A stretch of 48,151 nucleotides of DNA. It comes from Patescibacteria group bacterium. GTDB lineage: Bacteria > Patescibacteriota > Minisyncoccia > Phycocordibacterales > UBA2100. Of this stretch, positions 16,184 to 23,721 are shown piece by piece. A program made the position numbers and the translations under genes. The notes below the pieces were generated by a model that worked only from the letters and a program-made list of their open reading frames with translations, did no database searches and was not told the origin of the DNA. Each line of letters starts with the position of its first letter. Positions within the stretch are counted from its first letter, which is position 1. The stretch is from assembly GCA_021731295.1 (NCBI GenBank), contig JAKFXQ010000006.1, positions 1 through 48,151 on the forward strand, written 5' to 3'.

Positions 16184-16490
16184 GCTAACCCCTAGGGCTG
16201 TTAGCCTTGAGGTATTAGCAACTAACGAAAGCACCATACCACGAAAGCGAACAATAGCGAGATAAGCGTGTGGCCCCACCCTCTCTTATGAGAGGCGGGA
16301 TACGAGGCAAGGGGCTCTGTGTAAGCCATGAGCAGACAGAGCAATCGGACCTCTACGAGAGTAGAGAGTATCTGCGGGAACCCTTCGGCCCTCCTCGGCC
16401 GAGATGCACTCCGGAAAATAGCATTGGAAACGGTGCGGATAAATGGAGTGCGGAGGAGTCGCTTTCTAACCACTACTGCGGTTTAGAAAG
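16184..16490 (+). ncRNA. candidate structured RNA upstream of glmS
   Basis: The 330-bp gap between rlmB and glmS has no convincing protein gene but folds well on the plus strand. Stems: GCUAAC 16184-16189 with 16200-16205; GGUAU 16211-16215 with AUACC 16236-16240; CCUCUC-UUAU-GAGAGG near 16280; GCUCUGU 16314-16320 with 16336-16342; CUCUAC-GAGA-GUAGAG 16351-16366; CGGCC 16386-16390 with 16397-16401; GCACUCC 16406-16412 with 16445-16451 enclosing an 8x8 purine-rich internal loop and GCAUUG-GAAA-CGGUGC 16421-16436; a final stem 16462-16471 with 16480-16490. Two GNRA tetraloops read correctly only on the plus strand. It may be a glmS leader or a separate RNA. I see no match to the glmS ribozyme, RNase P RNA, tmRNA or SRP RNA. 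Confidence 0.6.
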
Positions 16491-16505
16491 ATAACGATAC
16501 ACACT

Positions 16506-18266
16506 ATGTGTGGCATTTTTGGGTATGTTGGCGGCGAGCGCGATGCGCGCGATGCCGTATTGGAAGGATTACAACAACTAGATTATCGAGGGTACGACAG
16601 TTGGGGCATTGCGACGTACGACGGCACGCTGCATACAGACAAGAAAGTGGGCGCTGTACCGCGGACGATGGCGCGACTTCCCGGACACACGGGCATCGGA
16701 CACACGCGGTGGGCGACACATGGTTCGGTAACCGATGTGAATGCGCATCCACACGCGGCCTCTGATGGCTCGTTCGTGCTCGCACACAACGGGATTGTCG
16801 AGAACGCGGACGAGCTAAAGCGAACACTCTCGCGGGCCGGCTACGCATTCAATACCCAAACAGACACTGAGGCGATAGTGCGACTGGTCGAACTCAATGC
16901 GAAGAAGCATCCGCTCCCTGAAGCGGTCAGACTCGCATGTCGCGAGCTCACCGGCAGGAACACCATCATCGTATTGGCGAAGAACGGCACGGTGATTGCG
17001 GTAAAGAATGGATCACCCTTAGTGCTCGGTAGAGGCGCAGAGCGTGGCGTGCACTACATCTCGTCAGACGTACTCTCATTCTCCGCACATGTGCGCGAGG
17101 TCGCCGTACTGGAGAACGAACAGATGATAGTCCTCGAAGGGACGCGGGTCAGTGGCAAGACCCTGCAGGGTCGTACGTTCACGCCGCGATTCGAAAAGAA
17201 CGCGATTGTGGGAGCCAAGGTCAGTAAGGACGGCTTCCCGCACTTCATGCTGAAGGAGATACATGAGTCCGGCGCGGTCGTTCGTGCGGTGATGAAGTCA
17301 CCTCAAAAGCAACTTGGCGACGTTGCTCAGGTCATTCGTCGTGCGCGGCATGTGTACTGTATTGGTTCGGGTACGGCCGGGGCCGCTGCTGCGCAGATTG
17401 CGTACTATTTGCGCGTCTATGGCCGCATCAATGCCACGGAGCTTATCGGTGCGGAGGCCAGTGACCGACTCCCCTTCTTTACAAAGAGGGATGTCATTAT
17501 TGCACCATCGCAGAGCGGTGAGACCGCTGACGTTTTGGAAGTGCTGGAATACGCACAGGCGCGCGGTGCTACTATCGTCACGTATGTGAACATGCCTGGT
17601 AGTAGCATGTCACGACTTGCCGACCATAGCTTTATGGCGCAAGCGGGGCCGGAGATTTGTGTCATGTCGACGAAGATTTTCGTCTCACAACTTGCCTGGG
17701 GATATCTACTCGCAAAGACGGTCGGTGGAAAACGTAAGGCTGCGCTCTCTGCATTGCGTTCCCTTGCGAGAGCCTTAGACTCATTTCTGACAGACGCTTC
17801 GACGCGCAGACGTATTCGGGACGCAGCTATGTTGTTCTCAAAATCGAATCACCTGTTCCTCATCGGCAAAGGTCAGAACAAGCAAATCATTAAGGAGGGC
17901 ATGGTGAAAATTATAGAAGGAGCATATGTGCACGCGCATGGGATACCGGCGGGTGACCTCAAGCACTACGCAATAACGCTTATGGAGAAAGGGACACCGG
18001 TCATCGCGGTCGTCTCCAAAGACTCGCTCCAGAGCGATGTTCTAAACGCGATACACGAAGTGAAGGCGCGCGGTGCACGGGTGTTCGGCATAGCACCCTC
18101 GCCGTCGCCCCATTTCGACTCCTATCTTCCTACGCCGGAGTGTGGCGAGACGAGCGCCATCTTCAATGTCGTCCCACTCCAGCTACTTGCCTACGAGATG
18201 GCAGTCATGCGTGGTAACAACGTAGACAAGCCGCGCAACATCGCGAAAAGTGTAACGGTTAAGTGA
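16506..18266 (+). CDS. glmS: glutamine-fructose-6-phosphate aminotransferase
   Basis: A 586-residue enzyme making glucosamine-6-phosphate, the entry to UDP-GlcNAc and peptidoglycan. The N-terminal glutaminase domain begins MCGIFGYVG with nucleophile Cys2 (after Met removal Cys1) and has YRGYDSWG, HTRWATHG and HNGIVEN. Two SIS domains follow, with SGTAGAAAAQIAYY, APSQSGETADV and GKGQNKQIIKEG. The C-terminus KPRNIAKSVTV matches the family. There is no Shine-Dalgarno sequence; the start codon follows the structured region by 15 nt. It feeds the mraY/murG pathway found elsewhere in the window. Confidence 0.97.
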   Translation: MCGIFGYVGGERDARDAVLEGLQQLDYRGYDSWGIATYDGTLHTDKKVGAVPRTMARLPGHTGIGHTRWATHGSVTDVNAHPHAASDGSFVLAHNGIVENADELKRTLSRAGYAFNTQTDTEAIVRLVELNAKKHPLPEAVRLACRELTGRNTIIVLAKNGTVIAVKNGSPLVLGRGAERGVHYISSDVLSFSAHVREVAVLENEQMIVLEGTRVSGKTLQGRTFTPRFEKNAIVGAKVSKDGFPHFMLKEIHESGAVVRAVMKSPQKQLGDVAQVIRRARHVYCIGSGTAGAAAAQIAYYLRVYGRINATELIGAEASDRLPFFTKRDVIIAPSQSGETADVLEVLEYAQARGATIVTYVNMPGSSMSRLADHSFMAQAGPEICVMSTKIFVSQLAWGYLLAKTVGGKRKAALSALRSLARALDSFLTDASTRRRIRDAAMLFSKSNHLFLIGKGQNKQIIKEGMVKIIEGAYVHAHGIPAGDLKHYAITLMEKGTPVIAVVSKDSLQSDVLNAIHEVKARGARVFGIAPSPSPHFDSYLPTPECGETSAIFNVVPLQLLAYEMAVMRGNNVDKPRNIAKSVTVK

Positions 18267-18267
18267 T

Positions 18268-18756
18268 ATGTCAGACTCGATGTCGACGCGTAACGTGAAG
18301 TCGGGACACTCGATAGTGCGTCGCCAGAACACTACGCTTCATGACGTACTGCTTGGCGATGATGTTCGCATCTATGAACGGGTCTCAATCAAGAAATCAG
18401 TAATAGGCTCGCGCGCTGTCATAAATGTTGGAACATATATCGAGAACGCAACAGTCGAAGCTGATGCGCTCGTGGGGCCAAACTGTACTGTCGTGGGTGT
18501 AACGCATGAACTCACTGTGCGTGGTGCGTTAGTAGCGGATAGCTGGTCGCGTGTGCACATAGGGAAAGGCGCGTTTATCGGCGCTGGAGTAATTGTGCTG
18601 CCTGGAAGACGTATTGGGGCTCACGCAGTTGTGGCAGCCGGTTGTAAAGTCACCAAGAATGTGCCGCCGTATCACATTGCGATAGAGCGCAACGGAACGT
18701 TCACGACAACATCTCTTAAGACGTGGCTGATGCGCTCAAGGGCCACTCCACGATGA
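18268..18756 (+). CDS. left-handed beta-helix (hexapeptide repeat) protein
   Basis: A 162-residue protein with hexapeptide-type repeats across residues 25-140 (for example DVRIYERVSIKKSVIGSRAVINVG and IGKGAFIGAGVIVLPGRRIG), giving a left-handed beta-helix. Such proteins are acyl- or acetyltransferases, or the C-terminal parts of sugar-nucleotidyltransferases such as GlmU. It starts 1 bp after glmS, which suggests a linked role in amino-sugar metabolism, perhaps acetylation of glucosamine-1-phosphate. That is inference from context. The 3' end overlaps the convergent histidine kinase gene by 41 bp. Confidence 0.75.
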   Translation: MSDSMSTRNVKSGHSIVRRQNTTLHDVLLGDDVRIYERVSIKKSVIGSRAVINVGTYIENATVEADALVGPNCTVVGVTHELTVRGALVADSWSRVHIGKGAFIGAGVIVLPGRRIGAHAVVAAGCKVTKNVPPYHIAIERNGTFTTTSLKTWLMRSRATPR

Positions 18757-20362
18757 AGCGCGAGCCAGCCCCTTTCCCCTCGGATTCGGCCCAGATACGG
18801 CCGCCATGCGCATCGACGACCTTCTTGGCGACAAAAAGACCGAAGCCTGTTGAGTCTACGTTCACCTTGATGGACTCTCTGCCATGACCACCCTCGGTAA
18901 AGAGAAGCCTCATGTCTTCGGGCGTGATGCCGACCCCGGTATCGACTACTTCGAGGCGCAGTGCCGTGTTGGTTCGCTGTAGCAGTACGGAGATAGAGCC
19001 AGAAGGCGTATAGCGAATGGAGTTATCAAGAATGTTACGGACTACGTGGCGCTCTATCTTCGCAACATCGCCGGTCATGACCTGCTCACCGTGTGGAGCT
19101 TCGAAAGTGATGGTGACGCCCTTAGCCGCCGCTCGCTCGCGAGCGGCGGCAACGACGCGCTCCACAACGGCGCCGAGGTCGAACGGCGCCTTGGTAAAGG
19201 TCATACTTCCCTTCTTAAAGTTCGCCGCATCGAGGATATCAATGACCGTGGTGACGCCGGTGCGCATCTTAGCGAGTGCCGTCTGTGAAAGTGTTCTAAT
19301 GCGCGGCGGTGGTTCGCCAAAGTCTCCTTCGACAATCGCCGCAAAGGCGTTTTGTCCGTCCGAGAGAAAACCCTTCACTTCGTGACTGATGAAGTGCAAG
19401 AGGGACTCCTGCTCCTTGTTTGCGGCTTCGAGCTCTTTCTCCTGGTGCTCGACTTGTGTACGTAGAGCGACCTCGCGCTGCACGCTGCGTACGAGCATGA
19501 TGCCGAAGAGCGATGCAGTGAGCAGAGTAAGGGCAACCAATATTTGGTTCACCGTCGAGCGAACGAAGAATAACTGCGCAGCTATAAGGAGCGCTAACGC
19601 AACGACGAGCACCTGCGCAGAAAGAATTTTAATATTGAAACCTTGGTAGTACGCTGTTACGTACGCCATAAACCCGATGAATACGGACATCGCGGCAATC
19701 CCGTACTGTGTCATCCCAAAATCCGGAATGTATCCAGCATCGACGAGGAATGTCGCGAGCACGCCGGTAACCATGAACGTTGAGATGAAAAGTGTTGTGC
19801 CGATGAACACCAGACTAGAAGCAACGGGCGAGAGCTTTCGGGCGGTTCGCACTGAGATATACATTAAGACAATCGCGAGGAGCCCGAGGCCGTAGTAGTA
19901 ATTCGTGAAAGCCACATTCTCGATGGCAATACAGTCCCGGAGATAGTACGCACTAATGTTATGCGCAGTTGGCGTAAGGAAAATAATCGGTGCAAGAGCG
20001 ACGCCCCAGATTACAATCATCCAGCGAGGCATCCACTCACTCGTCAGAAACGCGTGCACAAATGCATGCGTAAAGAAGAACATAAGAACCGTGAGAAGAC
20101 CAAGTATTGACCACGATGCCATGATGAATGCACTGGAACCAACGAGCACCCATTGCAAGAGGTCGATTGTAGAGTACACAGAAAAGATAATCGCAATGAC
20201 TGCGAGAAGTCGTGATGGTAAGCCGGGTGCTCGTAACATCACGAATGCAGCAAAGATAAGGGCAATTATTATCGGCGGGATGTGCGTGTAGAGCAGCAAG
20301 CCCTGGTCATCGAGGAAGAATTGAAAGCAGTAGGAGAGATTTTCGAGCGAGTTGTAGTTCAT
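18716..20362 (-). CDS. membrane sensor histidine kinase
   Basis: A 548-residue protein. Residues 20-290 hold about eight or nine membrane helices (7TM-sensor style) with no large extracellular domain. A short coiled coil (295-320) leads to the HisKA domain with phospho-acceptor His327 (HFISHEVKG). The ATPase domain has the N box RNILDNSIRYTP (Asn447), G1 DTGVGI (Asp474) and G2 STGFGLFVAKK, so it should be active. Its start overlaps the stop of the preceding gene (ATGA), so the two are translationally coupled. No response regulator is adjacent; the partner must be elsewhere. The signal is unknown; membrane-embedded sensing is inferred. Confidence 0.9.
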   Translation of the reverse strand: MNYNSLENLSYCFQFFLDDQGLLLYTHIPPIIIALIFAAFVMLRAPGLPSRLLAVIAIIFSVYSTIDLLQWVLVGSSAFIMASWSILGLLTVLMFFFTHAFVHAFLTSEWMPRWMIVIWGVALAPIIFLTPTAHNISAYYLRDCIAIENVAFTNYYYGLGLLAIVLMYISVRTARKLSPVASSLVFIGTTLFISTFMVTGVLATFLVDAGYIPDFGMTQYGIAAMSVFIGFMAYVTAYYQGFNIKILSAQVLVVALALLIAAQLFFVRSTVNQILVALTLLTASLFGIMLVRSVQREVALRTQVEHQEKELEAANKEQESLLHFISHEVKGFLSDGQNAFAAIVEGDFGEPPPRIRTLSQTALAKMRTGVTTVIDILDAANFKKGSMTFTKAPFDLGAVVERVVAAARERAAAKGVTITFEAPHGEQVMTGDVAKIERHVVRNILDNSIRYTPSGSISVLLQRTNTALRLEVVDTGVGITPEDMRLLFTEGGHGRESIKVNVDSTGFGLFVAKKVVDAHGGRIWAESEGKGAGSRFIVEWPLSASATS

Positions 20363-21132
20363 GAGCGTAGGCAGTGTGGACGCACCTCCTCAGGATAAAA
20401 CCCCCAGTACGGATGGTCATCGGAGTCCGGCGGCTCGATGGGGACAATTAATGGCGCAATACCGAACTCCGCCTTGAGCGCGTCGAATGCGGGAAGCACG
20501 ATTTGCGAAGTGAACTGCGCCTCATGCTTCTCGGTTGTAAAATTTGCAAACAATACCGCGTCCACGAGAAAAAGGCCGAGATAGCGCATATATGGGTTTG
20601 TTGAAGAGAAACGCTTCGACTGAACGAACCACTCAGAAAAGTCCTCAATCGGCGGAACGGCCGCTCCAAGATGCGCGTGAAGGATGCGATGATGAAACTC
20701 GATAAACGGCTCTCCTTGTTGCGTCGTAATCTCGTTCATCGGCTTACCCTGAGCGGTTTGAAAATCAACAATAGATATAGACGATGTTACTTCCCTGCTC
20801 CCGGAGTTGGCGTCGACAAAAGCGAGCCGGCCGAGGCACCGCTTCATGTAATTGAGGTGCACAAACTTGTCGCTCCCGAACTCGTAGAACTGTGCCGGAT
20901 ACGGTGATTCCGCGAGAAGTCCAACCAGGCGGAGAGTCTCGAAATTTGGCGTGATTATCGACGGTGCAAAGACAGAACGAGGCCCGTCGCGGAGACTTGC
21001 GGGGAGTGGAGAACTTTGGAAATACGCTTGGACTCGGCCGAGGAGCGCTGCATCGGTTCTTCGTCGTGCAAGTTCATCAACGGCGTCGTGCAGAGGAAGA
21101 TAGAGACCGCTTACGATGTCGCGCACTGACAT
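20359..21132 (-). CDS. uncharacterised protein coupled to the histidine kinase
   Basis: A 257-residue soluble protein that I do not recognise. It lacks a signal peptide and membrane segments. Recognisable stretches are FAPSIITPNFETLRLVG, FYEFGSDKFVHLNYMK and EPFIEFHHRILHAHLG (several histidines and acids, possibly a metal site), and a C-terminal part rich in Pro, Asp and aromatics. Its TGA stop overlaps the kinase ATG, a strong sign of joint function, perhaps a sensor accessory or ligand-processing protein. The ATG at 21132 is the longest start; GTG at 21126 also fits, 9 nt after a TATC-type -10. Confidence 0.55.
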   Translation of the reverse strand: MSVRDIVSGLYLPLHDAVDELARRRTDAALLGRVQAYFQSSPLPASLRDGPRSVFAPSIITPNFETLRLVGLLAESPYPAQFYEFGSDKFVHLNYMKRCLGRLAFVDANSGSREVTSSISIVDFQTAQGKPMNEITTQQGEPFIEFHHRILHAHLGAAVPPIEDFSEWFVQSKRFSSTNPYMRYLGLFLVDAVLFANFTTEKHEAQFTSQIVLPAFDALKAEFGIAPLIVPIEPPDSDDHPYWGFYPEEVRPHCLRS

Positions 21133-21141
21133 ACGAGATAG

Positions 21142-21471
21142 TCAGTTGCTCGTGCCCGTACTCAGGCAACTATCTAATTCAGGATCGCAGTACTCTATCC
21201 AGCACGTTGCAGTCGATTCGCAGACAAGTGGCGGACAATCGCCGCCCCATCCGTCGCATACCGGTGCAGCATGCGCTTTGACGTGTGCGTACGCAAACCG
21301 CTCCGGGTATTCCTCGCCATCGCCCATGAAGCATGAATCCGAGTCAGGGCTGCACTCGATAGCGGTAAATATCCAGTAATCGCCCGAGACGGCGTATCGA
21401 ACAACTGAAGCTGCTCCGGATGTGATGCACGCAATGACCAGAACTGCCACCAGTGTGCGTGGGTCACTCAT
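21142..21471 (-). CDS. small cysteine-rich exported protein
   Basis: A 109-residue protein with an N-terminal membrane segment (about residues 5-25) followed by an extracytoplasmic part with nine cysteines, in patterns such as IECSPDSDSCF, VCDGWGGDC, LVCESTATC and YCDPELDSC. Paired cysteines separated by acidic residues are typical of a CPR family of small surface proteins that I know only as hypothetical. Disulphide bonding or metal binding is likely. A -10-like TAGCCT lies 6 nt before the ATG. It lies 9 bp from the unknown gene upstream of the histidine kinase, on the same strand. Confidence 0.65.
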   Translation of the reverse strand: MSDPRTLVAVLVIACITSGAASVVRYAVSGDYWIFTAIECSPDSDSCFMGDGEEYPERFAYAHVKAHAAPVCDGWGGDCPPLVCESTATCWIEYCDPELDSCLSTGTSN

Positions 21472-21499
21472 ACTGTCAGGCTACCATGCGCAGCGCTGG

Positions 21500-22084
21500 T
21501 CATCGATGCGTAGTGTGGATGAAGCGGTATCGCATGAGAGGCCAGCACACGGCGGCAAAGATGAGCACGGCATAGATAGGATATCCAGAAATCGCGATAC
21601 TCCAATCATCGATAGCGAGTAGATTTACTACGCTCGCGAATAACGCCATGCCCCATGCAGTGAGGTCTTCGGACTCAGGATCGATAATCGATTTGTGAAC
21701 AGTCGGTACTGCAGCGAAAATATCGGTAAGCATGCTGATGGACAATGCGATGAGCGGAGAACTAAAGATGAAAAGTGCGGCCACGCCACTCAGCGCGCCA
21801 ACTAAGCAGTACTGATCTAGGCGACTGTCCCAGCCGCCGACGCCGTAGCGTAGCGACATGAGGAATATGACGAAAGAGCCAACAAACATGGCGAGCGGTG
21901 ACCAAATCGTTTCGTCGCCTCCGGCTGCACGATAGCTCGCCAGAAGCGCGAAGCTCAAGAGTGCCCATACAAACCAACTGCCGCGGTGTGGCTTGGTTTT
22001 GCCATGCAGTATGGCAACGACGTAGGGCACGAAGGCAAGAATATGAATGATTCCTGCAATCTCACCAATGAGTGCGTGTGGCAT
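21500..22084 (-). CDS. integral membrane protein, PQ-loop/SWEET-like repeats
   Basis: About 194 residues and six to seven membrane helices. Two halves look related: GIIHILAFVPYVVAILHGK followed by RGSWFVWALLS in the first, and DIFAAVPTVHKSI followed by DLTAWGMALFASVVNLLAI in the second. Each has helix, Pro-containing bend, short loop, then a Trp-rich helix, as in PQ-loop and SWEET transporters, although the Gln of the PQ motif is replaced. Transport of a small solute is inferred. It begins 1 bp after the upstream membrane protein gene, so they are probably one operon. Confidence 0.55.
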   Translation of the reverse strand: MPHALIGEIAGIIHILAFVPYVVAILHGKTKPHRGSWFVWALLSFALLASYRAAGGDETIWSPLAMFVGSFVIFLMSLRYGVGGWDSRLDQYCLVGALSGVAALFIFSSPLIALSISMLTDIFAAVPTVHKSIIDPESEDLTAWGMALFASVVNLLAIDDWSIAISGYPIYAVLIFAAVCWPLMRYRFIHTTHR

Positions 22085-22085
22085 A

Positions 22086-22577
22086 TCACATCCTCGCAAA
22101 AGCAAAGAGTGCGAGTATCGACATCACCCACCAGAAGCGGAAACCCTCGGCAAATGCGGCGGTTATCGTCCCACCAAACTGGAACCACGTGACGAGCGCC
22201 GGCGTTGACACCCAGACGAGCATCAGGAGACACGTTGTTCCTAGTCCCGCCATAATTGCCTGGAGCGGCGTCGTCATATGCAGTATATCGCTCGAAATCA
22301 TCTTGAAGAGAAACGCGAGAATGCCAAACATGACGGCGAGCATGGCGCGTTCATAACCCGTGCCATCGAGCGGCATGCCGGAAAGAAAGGCTGCGTTCTT
22401 GGCAAATGCGACAACGACGGGAGCAAACAGTGCAGCCAAGCCGATGGAAATCACCTGTGAGGAACCGGCGTAGAGTGCGAGGAGTGTTAGCGCAATAAGG
22501 AGACCGACGCCAATCATGACATCAGTAGAAAGTGACCCTGTAAAGGTCGCAACGTCCAACGTTGAAGAGCCTATCAT
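22086..22577 (-). CDS. small polytopic membrane protein, unknown function
   Basis: About 163 residues with four to five predicted membrane helices and short loops. I do not recognise a domain. The C-terminal FAEGFRFWWVMSILALFAFAR is typical of CPR-conserved membrane proteins of unknown role. The ATG at 22577 is preferred over the GTG at 22580 because the extended -10 box lies 7 nt upstream, the usual spacing in this window. It is followed directly by the PQ-loop-like gene. Confidence 0.6.
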   Translation of the reverse strand: MIGSSTLDVATFTGSLSTDVMIGVGLLIALTLLALYAGSSQVISIGLAALFAPVVVAFAKNAAFLSGMPLDGTGYERAMLAVMFGILAFLFKMISSDILHMTTPLQAIMAGLGTTCLLMLVWVSTPALVTWFQFGGTITAAFAEGFRFWWVMSILALFAFARM

Positions 22578-22584
22578 CACGTCA

Positions 22585-22590
22585 ATCCTA
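22585..22590 (-). promoter_or_regulatory. extended -10 box of the membrane protein operon
   Basis: TGC-TAGGAT on the minus strand ends 7 nt before the ATG at 22577. It is embedded in the same 14-mer as the scpA promoter. Confidence 0.6.
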
Positions 22591-22600
22591 GCACGGCTAA

Positions 22601-22614
22601 GCTCTAGCTAGAGC
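22601..22614 (-). terminator. palindrome at the dnaJ end, stop codon at the apex
   Basis: Perfect 14-bp palindrome GCTCTAGCTAGAGC; the dnaJ stop codon TAG (22608-22610) sits at its centre. There is no T-tract, so it could act as a terminator, 3'-end stabiliser or protein site. Confidence 0.4.
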
Positions 22615-23669
22615 CCCTCTGCCTGCAGTCCGTGGATGAGTTTCTTGGCTTCCTTAGTGAGTTTCTTCGGGAGCTCAACGGTAATGCGTACCAGCAAATC
22701 ACCGCGTCCGCCACGCATGGGAACGCCTTTGCCGCGCACCCGCAAGACCGAGCCATGCTCAACGCCGGCGGGAATCGAAAGGTCCACAGGACCATCGAGC
22801 GAGTCCACTGTCTTTTCAATTCCCAAGAGCGCGTCAGTCAGTTTGATACTCATGTTCATCACCAGATTGGCTCCGTCGCGCGTAAATGCGCGGTCCTCCT
22901 TTACGTGAATCTTGACGTACAAATCGCCTGAAGGACCGCCCTGCATCGCCTCGCCGCGCCCTGGCATGCGAATCATTTCACCGTCCTCCATGCCGGAAGG
23001 AATGGTTACATGTATTTCCTCTTCCTGTTTGCGAACGCCTGCACCGCGGCAACTGCCACACGGGTCCTTGGGTACTTCTCCCCTGCCGTTACAGGTCGGG
23101 CACGTGCGCGCTGACGTGAAGCTGCCAAAGAATGAGTTACGCGTTTCCTGAATCTGACCCTTTCCATTACACGCTTGGCATGTCACGAGACTGCTGCCCG
23201 TTTTTGTGCCGGAGCCTTGGCACGTATCGCACGAGCCCATCTTGGAGACGAGGACACGTCGCTCGGTACCGAAGATGGATTCCTTAAACGGAATTTCAAG
23301 GTCAATGGAGATGTCGCGTCCGCGGCGCGCACGACGCGCACCGCCACCGAAGAACTCACCGAAGATGTCTCCGATGTCGAATTCAACGCCTCCCCCGTTC
23401 TCGAAACCACGAAAAGCATCCGAAAATCCGGAGAAGTCGAAGCCGCCTGCGCCACTGGTACCACTGAATGTGCGTCCATACGTGTCGTACTCAGCGCGCT
23501 TCTTCTTGTCGGAGAGTACCGCGTACGCCTCGCTGACTTCTTTGAATTTCGCTTCATCGCCACCCTTCTTATCAGGGTGGAACTTATGCGCCAGCGCGCG
23601 AAACGCTTTTTTGATTTCGTCCTCTGATGCCCCTTTCGCGACACCGAGTATCTCGTAGTAGTTCTTCAT
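22608..23669 (-). CDS. dnaJ: chaperone DnaJ
   Basis: A 353-residue Hsp40 of the full DnaJ type. The J domain (1-66) has the HPD motif at 31-33, followed by a Gly/Phe-rich linker (68-110). Four zinc-binding repeats are at 147-154, 164-171, 190-197 and 204-211 ([32 protein letters not shown]). Then come the client-binding beta domains. It stimulates DnaK ATPase and delivers clients. The third ATG (23669, [10 protein letters not shown]) is chosen: it fits the family and lies 7 nt after TATAAT, whereas the first ATG at 23678 overlaps that box. Confidence 0.97.
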   Translation of the reverse strand: MKNYYEILGVAKGASEDEIKKAFRALAHKFHPDKKGGDEAKFKEVSEAYAVLSDKKKRAEYDTYGRTFSGTSGAGGFDFSGFSDAFRGFENGGGVEFDIGDIFGEFFGGGARRARRGRDISIDLEIPFKESIFGTERRVLVSKMGSCDTCQGSGTKTGSSLVTCQACNGKGQIQETRNSFFGSFTSARTCPTCNGRGEVPKDPCGSCRGAGVRKQEEEIHVTIPSGMEDGEMIRMPGRGEAMQGGPSGDLYVKIHVKEDRAFTRDGANLVMNMSIKLTDALLGIEKTVDSLDGPVDLSIPAGVEHGSVLRVRGKGVPMRGGRGDLLVRITVELPKKLTKEAKKLIHGLQAEGL

Positions 23670-23676
23670 CATGCGC

Positions 23677-23682
23677 ATTATA
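23677..23682 (-). promoter_or_regulatory. -10 box of dnaJ, leaderless arrangement
   Basis: Consensus TATAAT on the minus strand, 7 nt before the ATG at 23669, in the gap after dnaK. Confidence 0.7.
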
Positions 23683-23721
23683 GGTGCGACGTACGCCTGC
23701 GCAAGCAGTGGCGTTTATGCG

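Noticed and set aside
16184-16490. RNase P RNA, tmRNA, SRP RNA or glmS ribozyme
   Set aside because: I looked for the P4 core (GAGGAAAGUCC), tmRNA ends and tag, the SRP GGAA loop context and the glmS ribozyme core on both strands; none is present. A short GAGGCAAG...ACAGAGCAA resemblance to RNase P is too weak.
16270-16494. Small open frames inside the rlmB-glmS gap
   Set aside because: Both strands give short, unstable-looking, low-similarity peptides without a ribosome binding site; the stems and GNRA loops explain the sequence better.
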